64,000 nt of DNA from Paraconiothyrium sp. Pb-2020 (Eukaryota; Ascomycota; Dothideomycetes; Pleosporales; Didymosphaeriaceae): the NCBI GenBank assembly GCA_022419385.1, contig JAJUBI010000007.1, positions 467,768 to 531,767 of the forward strand, in the 5' to 3' direction. Below, one piece after another: positions 48,304-57,979 of the stretch. A model generated the notes under the pieces. It was not told where the DNA came from. It ran no database searches and saw only the letters and a list, made by a program, of their open reading frames with translations. Within the stretch, counting starts at the first letter, position 1, and each line of letters begins with the position of its first letter. The position numbers and the translations under genes were made by a program.

Positions 48304-50464
48304 ATGCCTTCAGAACGGCACACACAGAAGTACAGAATAGTTGAATGTAACCCAGAGCGTCCTCGTCGACTCAGAAGGGGGAAGACCGGATGCATTACGT
48401 GCAAGTAAGCAGCTTCACATGTCTCTTCGTCCATGATGAAACATAACCACTGACGCTGATTAGAGTTCGAAGAATTCGATGCGACGAGCAAAAGCCAAAA
48501 TGCAATCGTTGTATTTCAACCGGCAGGAACTGCGACGGATACCAACCCACAGATAGCAAGAGCTCCCAAGCTGGGTCTCAAGGCTCATCCAGTACCAGCC
48601 CAGAGTCTCTGCCGAAGCAACTGAGAATTGCTCTGCCAAGGAAGAATGATCAAGAACTCCGGAGCTACCGCTATTTTCTGGATGTTACGGCACCCGCAAT
48701 CGCTGGCGTCTTCGAGGTCGACTTCTGGCTCACGTATATTCCGCGAACGTGCCATCTTGACTCGGCAATCTGGCACGCTGTAGTAGCTCTAGGCGCAGTG
48801 CACGAAGTTTCAACTAGCAACAGCGGGAGAACAGCTCAGTTCGAATCGATGTTCGCTTTGCAACAGATCAGTACCGCCATCAATCATCTCGTCCGCCCAA
48901 GAGCTCCTTGTAGCGTCCAGGAACAGAAGTGGCGAGCTTTGACTGCCAGTGTTGTTTTCACATATTTGTGCAGCTTCCAAGGACTGTGTTCAGAAGCCAC
49001 GATTCATCTTAACGCGGCGAAAAGCTTGATACAGGAGCTCCATGAAATGAAACAGACACCTGCTGAATCGACAGCTTTTTACTCAACGAAATCGACAAAC
49101 AAAATGAACATACATTCTCTATTGAAGGACGCGCCAATACCGTACTATGATCTGTTCTCAGTTGTTGCCTGTCTTGAGGTCACGGCTCAACTACTCCATA
49201 GTAGCGGAATTCCCGACGAATCGGCACTTTTGAGCGATGCAAGCGCATACATCACATGGAGAACATACAGTGCGCCGTTAAACCCACCCTCCTCTAGAAT
49301 TTGCGAACACGGGAGGTGCTTCCCCTCTCGAGCAACGCCTGCAAATCTCAGCCACGGTAAGTCTCCCCGGTACAAAGTGAATGCTATTCGTCCGCCAAGT
49401 GAGATAAAGACCATCTTTGTCCGTTTCCGACACAGGAAACGAATATTTGTTTCGCTTAGCGGAGATACGAGGCAATGTATCATCTCTACTTCTATTGGGC
49501 ACACGCTGACTTTGTACCTTCGGGTTTGGCAGCTGGCAGAGCGATCAAGTCTCTACTTTATGGGCTAATGGCACTGTCACAGCGCGATGCCGGAGATGTC
49601 GCGCGACTTGTGCTGGAAGCCGAACATAGCGTCCTCGCGAGCTTGATCCGTCGCCAACAGCCTTACATCCGTGCCTACAAAGAATTAAGTACAGCGATCG
49701 ACACATTCGTACTGGACACATTTACAGAGTGCAAGTGCTTCGATTCGAATGACACACCAACGTCATCACAGAAGAAAGCCGTAGACAGGCTCCGGATGTA
49801 CCATGCAACGTGCTTCCCGCTGTTTCTAGATAGTCCTACCGATGACATACTCTCTTTGGACACATACCACCCGCTCCTCGCAGCATCCGGGGCTTCGGCG
49901 AGAGGATTGGTATACCAACGGCGGCGAGGGCGTATACTACATCAAGACGACCCCATCAACTCTCCACCGGATTCTCAATATACGCAAGTCACAGATTCAC
50001 TTCCAGACCCAGAACAAGCTTTGGTGATACACTTCGAACAAGCGTTGACTCTCGCCGAGTTCATCCTGCAAGATCCCATCTCACAAACACGAACTGATAC
50101 TGCATCTGATTTCATCCCTATACTACCTACCATCACGCCACTACTAATCATGGCGCACATCAGTGGTATTACTGCGGAACTCCGCAGGCGAGTCATCGAC
50201 TTGCTGCGCCGCTACCCACAACAAGAGGTTCTTCTCGAGAGCGGGTTTGCCGCGGCGCTCTGCGAATTAATACTGGGATTGGAAGCCAGCGATCGACACG
50301 GGACACTAGAGATTACAGGTGCTGCTCCGAAGACGGTGCTGAGCAACAAGGTGTATGGGGCGGGAGTGACATTTATAAAACCAAACAGAGCACGCGTCGC
50401 GATACAAACGTGGGATGATTGGCTTGAAAAGAGGCCGGGGCGAGAGGAGGTGCTGACGTGGTGA
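48304..50464 (+). CDS. Zn2Cys6 transcription factor
   Basis: The start MPSERHTQKY is followed by GCITCK|VRRIRCDEQK, CNRCISTGRNC, a complete C-x2-C-x6-C-x6-C-x2-C-x6-C cluster split by the 48405-48463 intron, the classic position. The next region (RYFLDVTAPAIAGVFEVDFWLTYIPR, IWHAVVALGAVHE) is typical of DUF3468-type regulators. A frame change occurs between about 49200 and 49460. The segment SPLEQRLQISAT in a third frame joins in phase to RRYEAMYHLYFYWAHADF through an intron 49357-49459 (GTAAGT..TTAG). Upstream it probably connects by an intron 49201-49297 (GTAGCG..CTCTAG); a one-base frameshift is the alternative. The rest runs to 50464 in one frame. It is convergent with the UstYa-family gene, so it could be the local regulator of that locus (inference). 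Confidence 0.82.
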
Positions 50465-50971
50465 GCGGTCGGAAACAGAGTTCAATGAGAGACCAGCTAA
50501 TTCCGCATGCTGAAATTTTCTCTCACACCATAATCGTCATTCACTTGCCTAAATTAGGGCTCTTTTCACCTCTTTCCACCTTGTGGGCACCTACCGATAT
50601 GATCCCCAGCTCAGTCTACCTCTCACATTCAACCCTCTTCACCTATATGTGTCACTTTCCCAGCGCTTAAGCCGTCAATCTAATCATTTGATTCGCATTG
50701 GGTCGGTTTCAAGTGTCTACTTAGGTGTTGGCGTAGTATCTGAACGGGGGGTTGATCCAACAGAGACGGAAATCATCTGTAGGATTCATCAATAATAGGC
50801 GAATGTCGATTGGGCCTCCTGGCAAAGTTGAACCGCCGTGCGAAGGTAGTTGTGCGAAGCTTGAAGAGGTGACTTCTTTCGCTATTTCGGCTTTCTTCTT
50901 TCGGTACCAGATTAAAGAACTACGACATGTCGATGTAGACACGTATGTGGACGAAATGCTGTGTTGAAATC
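50465..50971. other. Convergent intergenic region, 0.5 kb
   Basis: Between the 3' ends of the regulator and the UstYa-family gene. Nothing else is recognised. Confidence 0.4.
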
Positions 50972-52098
50972 TTACAGTACATTTCTCTCTCGTTGTGTTT
51001 GACCATCGTGCTTGTTGCTTTCATGAGAATGCCCTGCTTCCTGTTCTACTGACGTCGGATCCCAAGTCGTAGCGTCCCCGACGTCCTCCCACATAATAGC
51101 TCGCTCATTTTTCCAACTCCAATTCACAATCTCCTCGAAGTTGCGACAAGTGTGCTTAGTGGAGAAATCCGGTAGCGAGTTCCGTCGCTGAGGCACGGCA
51201 CTGTCATCAATGAAAGTAACAGGAGTTACGTCTGCGCTGCACATCAGACTCATCCGGAGCGCGTCGACGCAGTGGTCTATGTCATTAGCCTAAGAGCATA
51301 GTCAAGTGCAACAAGGTACTTACCATGGTGGTTCTGGATAATACTGCTAGTTGCATTATGAGCTAGGTAGTCTGCGCTGTAATAATCCCAATTGTAGAAA
51401 AGGGCCTTCCTCAGCTCATCCTGTGATACGTCAATGAACTCAGCACATATCTCTTCCACTCAATCACATTGCCAGAGCGTTCACTTACCAAACAATGCAG
51501 CATGTGGAATACCTCCAACATTGCAATGTAACCGCCTTTGCCGTCTGGGATAGGATGTTGGCTCTCGGTTCCATCGACGAGCTGTTTCCCCAGACTCTGC
51601 TCAATTTCTTCGCCAGACAACCTGAGACCCGGCATACCGATGCCGACATTTGTCCATGCTTCATCAACTTCTTCGGGCGGACGTTCGCTGTTTGGGCCTC
51701 GAAATGCGTTGGTCTGTGAGATTTGGGCTTTGAAGAACTCGGGCTTGTTGTACTTGACTGCGACGAGGGCAGGTGCTGGTATGATATATTAGTCACTCTG
51801 GATATGTAGTAATAACAGGGCAGGAGCATGTACACCAAGTGGAGAGTTTCCGCGAGCAGTTTTCAAGAGACGACTGCTGCCAAAGAGCAGAGATGGCAAG
51901 GAGATAGAAGGTGGAGGTTGCAATATGTGAAAGAACGAGAAACTGAGTGCTGCGGACTGTTCGCTTCTCCATTAATGACCTCCACTTTGGCCGCGGCTCT
52001 GCTACCTTCTCTGAGCCGAGAAGACCATGTTCCTCTTCACGTAACACTTGTGAGTTGGATACGCTGCGGTTTGAACCACACATTGATCCAAAGGCCAT
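50972..52098 (-). CDS. UstYa-family (DUF3328) membrane-anchored oxidase-like protein
   Basis: Exons: 52098-51834, 51775-51489, 51420-51324 and 51276-50972; introns 58, 68 and 47 bp. The protein has a polar N-terminus, one membrane span (ATSTFYLLAISALW, about residues 60-75), then WSPALVAVKYNKPEF, AFRGPNSERPPEEVDEAW and a family-typical LRLSGEE. It carries the two signature motifs HMLHC (in EVFHMLHCL) and HHDHC, the latter assembled across the last intron and followed by VDALRMSLMCSADVTPVTF. These HxxHC motifs define UstYa proteins. UstYa proteins catalyse oxidative cyclisation of precursor peptides in dikaritin RiPPs (ustiloxin, phomopsin, asperipin) and act in some other fungal pathways. Its start codon faces the Kex2-type precursor gene across 1.6 kb. 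The ATG at 52098 was chosen as first in frame; a second Met follows five residues later. Confidence 0.9.
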
Positions 52099-53673
52099 GG
52101 CGAAGTGTTGAGCAGAAGCACGGTGTGAGTGACAGACAGAAGTAGATCGACGGAAAGTGCTGGACTATTGTCGACGTATCTTGCGCTTCGCAAAGTAGCA
52201 TCCATATATCACATGCATATTCCCTATGTCATGAATCCTGACGCTATCGCTCGATCTGGAAGGTATGTAGGAACAATGTCTCGCGTTGCTATCGTTCCTA
52301 CGGATGCCCGGCTGGTTTGGGTTAGACCCTGCAACGCTCGCAAAGCATATCCAAACGTCGAACTTCGGCAGAAGGATCCCTCTCCATGTTCAAGGTTGCT
52401 GATGCCAGAGCTATTCCGACATCGATTACTGGCAAATTTGTAAGAATGCCAACATGCAGAACTTGACCGGGCTTTTGGCTTGCCATCCTCTTCAAAGCTT
52501 CAAAACCAACCTTAGTAGCAGCTAGCATCATCACATGTGCATACAGAAGTCTCTGTATATATCGATGCACGTTTCTTCCTTCTTCCCTCACAATGCACTC
52601 TTTCTTATCATGCTCTCATGCTCTCATGCAGACCTCCAGTATTCTATCTTCGGATCACAAGTGGGGTGGGGCAGGCAAACAGATCTCACTCAGCGTATTG
52701 TGTAGGATTCTTAGCCCCTCGCCTCCCCAAAGTGCTCGCAGAATGCTGCCTCACACTGCGAATACTCCACACCATAGGATTCTCCCCTACGCATCAGCAA
52801 ACACCGAGCGGCTGCTGTAGCTGATTAGGGCGACAACCAGCTTCGCGCGACTCACGGACGCAATGTTGTTTAGCATATACTTGGTATACGCCTTGCTTAA
52901 CGCCAGTACCTGGATGCAGAGCCTGACGTGGAAAGACTTGGAATCGAGCGCGCGGTCTTACTTGCATTGACATTTCATATTCTGGCCACCAAAAATACGC
53001 ACAGGATCATGAACTTTTGGTCAAAGACACAACCTACAGTAACACCACCCCCGTTACTACGGGCGAATTCCTTCCAGTCACTAAGAAACACCCTCAGCCA
53101 ACGATAACGCCGCGCGCATACTGTTTCCTCATAATGAGTTCGTATCTGCAGCCCATACGTGCTCTTACAGACGGGAAGCTTTCGAAATCCTTCGAAATCG
53201 ATCACAGGTACGGTGCTTGGTAGCCTTTAGGCCGCAAGAAGCAGGAGATAATAAAGATGGCCAATCTTCTTCGTCTTCCATACCGCTCTAGAAGAACCAT
53301 TCGGCATCACTTTGCTTTCGCAGACGTTATCTGAGCTAACTAGCACGTCCGATTGGACGGCACTGTTCTCAAGGGGAAAGGTTGTGATGCAGCAAGGCAG
53401 TAGCTACGCACAGCACGATCGCGGGGACTACTTCTCGCTCAAGAACCACTTTCACCCTATTTGAACACCTCCTCTTTGTAGCTAGAGCCAGATAGCAGCA
53501 TATAACTCCATAGCGGTTGTAAACGGTACGACGATCTTCCGGTAAAGTGAAGGATCATCAACCATCTATAAGTACAGCCCCTCTGACTGGGAACAATCAG
53601 CAACACTGCCAATCCGTTCACACCCAAGCCACTGCCACTCACTACTTTACTCTTCTCTCTCCATATCACCATC
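52099..53673. promoter_or_regulatory. Shared upstream region of UstYa-family gene and precursor gene
   Basis: 1.6 kb between two divergent start codons. No convincing gene. A minus-strand frame at 52322-52591 is somewhat protein-like but has no ATG. A short inverted repeat (TAGGAAC .. GTTCCTA, about 52269-52299) lies 0.2 kb from the UstYa ATG and could be a binding or hairpin site (weak). Confidence 0.4.
53566..53574 (+). promoter_or_regulatory. TATA-like box of the precursor gene
   Basis: CTATAAGTA lies about 100 bp upstream of ATG 53674, a normal distance for a strongly expressed fungal gene, and the leader after it is C/T-rich. A candidate core promoter only. Confidence 0.45.
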
Positions 53674-54099
53674 ATGAAGGCCTTCGCAGTAGTTCTGATC
53701 CTCGCCGCCGTGGCTTCGGCTGCGCCTGTTGCCAACTCCCCAGGTACGTCTGGAACAAAGCCCTCCCTCCCGCTTCACCAGCTGATACCACGCGTACTAG
53801 AAAAGCGCGAGGCTGTCGCTGAGCCCACGCTGAATACTCGCGTGGGACAATTCTCCCCCGACGCATGCTACGGCGACTGGTGCGAGAAGAAGCGTGACGT
53901 CGCCGAGCGCTCCGCAAAAGAGGCGCGCAGGGCCAACGCCAAAACGATAAACACGCGTGTCAACGGTAGCCAGAACTACACCGGCCCTGGGAACGGCAAA
54001 AAGCGGGGCGCGAAGACGGTCAACTCCCGCGTCAATGGGTCGCAGAATTACACTGGCCCGGGTAACGGTAAGAAGAGGGAGGCCGAGGCGGAGGACTGA
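53674..54099 (+). CDS. Secreted Kex2-processed repeat precursor (putative RiPP/peptide precursor)
   Basis: ATG 53674 gives the signal peptide MKAFAVVLILAAVASAA. A 57-bp intron (53744-53800, GTACGT..GCTGAT..CTAG) is likely. Removing it joins ANSP to EKREAVAEP; being a multiple of three, it could also be retained. Mature length is about 122 residues. The body has three cassettes, each beginning T-[LIV]-N-[TS]-R-V and ending KKR. Cassette 1 is divergent (GQFSPDACYGDWCEKKR, two Cys). Cassettes 2 and 3 share RVNGSQNYTGPGNGKKR. Kex2 sites (KR) are followed by EAVAEP or EAEAED, resembling Ste13 dipeptide trimming. The cores hold one Tyr and two N-glycosylation sequons (NGS, NYT). The architecture fits dikaritin precursors of the UstA type and, alternatively, alpha-pheromone-like or other kexin-processed secreted proteins. 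A UstYa-family gene next door favours the first reading. Confidence 0.85.
   Translation: MKAFAVVLILAAVASAAPVANSPGTSGTKPSLPLHQLIPRVLEKREAVAEPTLNTRVGQFSPDACYGDWCEKKRDVAERSAKEARRANAKTINTRVNGSQNYTGPGNGKKRGAKTVNSRVNGSQNYTGPGNGKKREAEAED
53827..54078 (+). repeat. Three Kex2-bounded coding cassettes
   Basis: Cassette ends lie at 53895, 54006 and 54078 (the KKR codons). The 17-codon cores 53956-54006 and 54028-54078 encode identical residues, but about 11 of the 17 codons differ synonymously (for example AGC/TCG for Ser and CGG/AGG for Arg). They are old duplicates held by selection on the peptide, not a recent copy. Confidence 0.85.
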
Positions 54100-55088
54100 G
54101 TGTCTGCCTGTAGCTAGGCAGTAGGTACATGAGGCGGCACGGTGTATGGATCGGATGGCTGGTGGTTGTTGATTTTGCTCAGGAAATGTTATGATTGCCG
54201 TGAATGAGCGATGTGATACGTCGTCGGGATAGGTAGCGTAGCAAATGGAGTCGGGAAGTATCCCTTGGCTTCCAAAGTTCATACTTCGCAACTCAGGAAC
54301 TATCTTCTTCATCCGAATTTTCGTTCTTTTGGTTTGTGTTGTCTCGCCGACAGAATTTCACGACGTTGATGTGATGGGGAGATGAGGTCACTCATCCGGC
54401 TCGTCATTACCATCTCCAAATCCTCTGTATTTGTTACGTATGAGAATACTATGTTCGTATGCGGCCTTTCCTTCTGCCACTCGATGCTTGATCATGTTTC
54501 AGAAGAAAAATTTCGTCCTCAGAGCGTACAAGTGTGGGAAGAAGAACCATGAGCCGAAATACTGCACCATAAGCGCCTGAAGATTCCCTTCGCTCTGGTA
54601 ACTTGCGGCTATCAAATCGGGGATGAAAGCTTTACTGTCCTCGGTTTTGTTCCTGAGAAGATAGGCTGATGACGATGATGGATCACATTCTGGTGACTCA
54701 CGGAAACATTTGCACGCACCTAGATGAAGTCATGATTGATTTTAACTATGATTGTTCCATTTGCTCCCATGCTCGAACGGCTATCTGATAGGCTTTCTAT
54801 CTTTGCCCTATCCAAACCAGCACGCTGTCCGTTCCGCACTGGAAGGTACCAGCTATGCTTATGCAATAAAAACATTTTGATTTTGATTTGAAAATAGAAT
54901 GCCCTAAAACAACCAAAGATGACATGCAAAACTTCCCATAAAAAGGAAGACTACTCATTGCTATGCATCATGTCGCTAAGAAGTACGTGTCCCAAACATC
55001 GGACGATGGAAACCACAATGACGGGAAAATTTTTAAGCCGAAGGATTACACAAGTTTTTCGGTACCTAGGCATAGCAAGGTATTACCC
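54100..55088. other. Convergent intergenic region, 1.0 kb
   Basis: Between the precursor gene and the 3' end of the channel gene. No gene is seen; 54860-54900 is A/T-rich. Confidence 0.4.
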
Positions 55089-57979
55089 TCAAGGGCGGTA
55101 CGGATGCTCCTCAGCCGCTGGCGGCGAGGTGGGTGGAGATTGCGTCCGGTAAGGGTTTGTAGACGCATTTGAAGGCGTTGGCCTGAGACCCGTCGACGCC
55201 TGCGGTGAGGGATATTGCTGGAGGTGAATTGAAGGGGGACTGCGAGCATCATTGCGAGGTGGTGGGACCATCGTCTGATATTGGTATTCTTCTATGTTCC
55301 CAGTCGAGATCGAGCTGGGTGAGGCAGGCGTCCGTGGTGCTGCGGGCGGTGGAGGCGCGTACGGATTACTGTTGAAATATGGAGGCTGAGGCGAAGGATT
55401 CACGGCGAGGGGTAGAGGAGGCATGGCCTGCCTGGTTTCGGTACTGTAGCCGCTGGGAGTTGGCGCAAGGGAGGCGCCTCCCTTGCGGCGGCCGCCGCTG
55501 CTCGCCTTGTGGAGGAGACCACGAACTTCGTCGAGGTCCGGACGGTTACCGCTCATACTGGGACGGCCATCCATGCTGGGGCGACCAATAGTACTAGCGT
55601 CGTCACGTGCTCCCCATGTGTCGTCGCGGACAGCATCCACGCCGGGCTTGCGGTTGTTGATCTGGTTGATAGCCGTGCTCTCGGTACCAGTGCCGAGGTA
55701 ATCGACTCCCGTGGATTTGCCCGTATCTTTATCATCGTCCTTCTTGTTGGTGGGGTTCAGGCGGGAAGCATCCTTATCGTCAAGGTACTTCTGTCGCACG
55801 GCCTGCGCTTGCTCGGGCGAGATAGCAACGGACCAAGAAGGCTTGTTGGCATCACCGAGAGCAGCGTCACTACCTCCAGGGCCCGCAATCGGAACCTTGC
55901 GGAGGGCCACAACCAGAGCACACATGAATTTGGACCTTCGCGATGCACGGAGACTCTCGTTGGACCAGTTGCTTTTGTGACGGATCTCGACACGCAGCTC
56001 AAGCTTGTTCATTTCGGCAATGCTCACAACCTCCACTTCGATGTCCGGGTGGAAGTCACGAGTGTTGGTGGATTCGCGGACAAAGCTTGCCAATTCCTGC
56101 TTCAGAGCGCTGATGTCCTCAAACGAGGTGCCAAAGTCGCAGAAGATGGAGACCTGCTCTCTCATGGCCTTTGAACGTGTAATGTTCTCAACCCACAAGT
56201 TGTTAAGGACAATGTTGGGCGTTTGTACGACTTTACCGTTGTTGACGCGCTTGAAGACGGTGTAGAGAAGGGAAATGTGTTCGACGGTGAATTGGTCGGT
56301 GCCGATGTCGACACGGTCACCAATATCGTAAGGGTGCTTGACGAAGAGGAAAATGCAGGAACCAAGGACTTCCTGGCACGTGGCAGCAAAGACGAATGAC
56401 AGAGAGAGTAAAGCTGTGGCGGAAGTCGCAAGAGTAGTCGTGAAGCTGGGGCTGAGGAAGCAGACGATAACGAAGATGCAGACGATGAAGACAATAGTGA
56501 ACAGAAGGGCATCGAGGGCGTTGATGGCCTGGTCAACGTCGTGCATACTGGACGCAATGGATTTGCGCTCACGTCCAATTTCTGCCACAGTCATGATCAT
56601 CTCCTCGAGAGAGATATCGCCGTTGCCGTCCTTGTCAAGGGCGCCGAAGCACTCCTCGGCCTCTTCTTGGCGACCAGCGCCCATGACCTCGACCAGATCC
56701 TCCATGTATAATTCGTTCTTGCCTTCGACCACGAACGAGAGCCAGATGCGCCTGGCTAAGGCCTCGGCAGAGCGATTGTGTTCAATGGCTTCCAAGACAA
56801 TCGAGTGGGCCGAGTTAGGGTCGAAGACTTTCTTGCCGGTGATTTCTTGTGCGACGGCGCCGAAGACACCAGTGACCTTGTCTCCGACACGTCCCACGTT
56901 CTGAAGCAGACGCATCGGTGTCTTTGAGCCAGAACGATTGTGTCCCATTGTCCCCTTTCTGCTTCCTATGACGAAGGGTAAATTGTCTTGGATGATGTAA
57001 TCTTCTTCGGCGAATTCGTTGCAGTACTCTGGAAAGAGAGCACGAGAGGCGTCGTACATGACACCCAGGAGATAGATGTTGTGTTTCGAATCCTTGATCT
57101 TTTGGTCAAACTGCTTCCTGTGGTAGCTGATGCTGATCAATTGGATAAGGACTCGCTCGGCAAGAATGATACAGGTGCACACGAGTAGGGCAAGCAAGAC
57201 GGATCCCACTTTGCTCATCCAGTTTGGCTCGTCATCGCCACTCCTTCGTTGCACGATCAAGACCTGGTATGTGACCTGGTTTACGATCATCCAGAAAACG
57301 AAAGAGAGTGGCTTCTCCAGGGCGGCAAGCAGCTGAACATATTTCTTAATTCCAGGACTGACGACGCCAACGAGGAATTCGAAGACGCGGGGAAGGAAGT
57401 GCGCGACGATCTTGCATGCCCAAAAACTGAGCCAGACTAGAGAGCAGAGTCAGTGCCAATACCTATCGTCTCCCATGGCTGTATATACATACTAATCTCG
57501 ATCCAAATGAAGAACAAGCGCGGTTCCGCGCCATGGTCTTTGCCTCCGATCCTGGCTTTTTTCGATATGACGCCTGTCGCGGCCAGAATGATGGGGATAG
57601 CCAGGATAAGTGCCAAAGGCGCAACATAGATCATATAGCGTGTGACGATGCTGAAGTTGAGAATCTTCATATACAACTTACCCATCTTATTGAGGGCGGT
57701 CTTTTCCTCGCCATCATTGCCGGAGCCAGGCGCGGCGTATCCATTGCCCTTGGAGTCGACCTTCTGAACGCGGCGCCTGCCGTTGAATATGCCTCTCTTC
57801 TCGGAAGAGCCCGACTTCTCCTCCCTCAGGGTGGCCGTGTGCGAGGGAGAGTGACTGATGACAGTCTGTAGGGGTATGTCTGGGGTGTTGCTCATGTTGT
57901 TGCCGGTCTCTTCGTGCAGCGGGTGGAAGCCCTGGCGGGAGAGTCGCGAAGATGATCTCTTGGAGTGGTTCGCCGACAT
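55089..57979 (-). CDS. Mechanosensitive MscS-family ion channel with EF-hand (Msy1/Msy2 type)
   Basis: Two exons, 57979-57493 and 57436-55089; the 56-bp intron joins FFIWIEI to WLSFWACKIV. About 944 residues. ATG 57979 (MSANHSKRSS) is the first ATG in frame. Order: a polar basic N-terminus; membrane spans (TRYMIYVAPLALILAIPIIL; the segment after the intron; VGSVLLALLVCTCIILAERV); an EF-hand DKDGNGDISLEEM; then the MscS core with LFTIVFIVCIFVIVCFL, FVFAATCQEVLGSCIF and HPYDIGDRVDI. The pore-lining helix is followed by the beta domain (VVQTPNIVLNNLWVENI). The C-terminal 250 residues are P/S-rich and disordered. S. pombe Msy1/Msy2 sit in the ER and limit calcium rise after hypo-osmotic shock; a similar role here is inference. 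Confidence 0.93.

Noticed and set aside
52322..52591. Minus-strand frame of 89 codons between the UstYa and precursor genes
   Set aside because: No ATG start, no recognisable domain, no splice links; could be a remnant but is not supported.
53744..53800. Uninterrupted open frame through the start of the Kex2-cassette precursor
   Set aside because: A canonical 57-bp intron fits better and places EKREAVAEP directly after the signal region. Intron retention remains possible.
1..54099. A single biosynthetic cluster uniting the NRPS and the UstYa/precursor locus
   Set aside because: They are 40 kb apart, with housekeeping genes, a kinase and gene-poor DNA between them.
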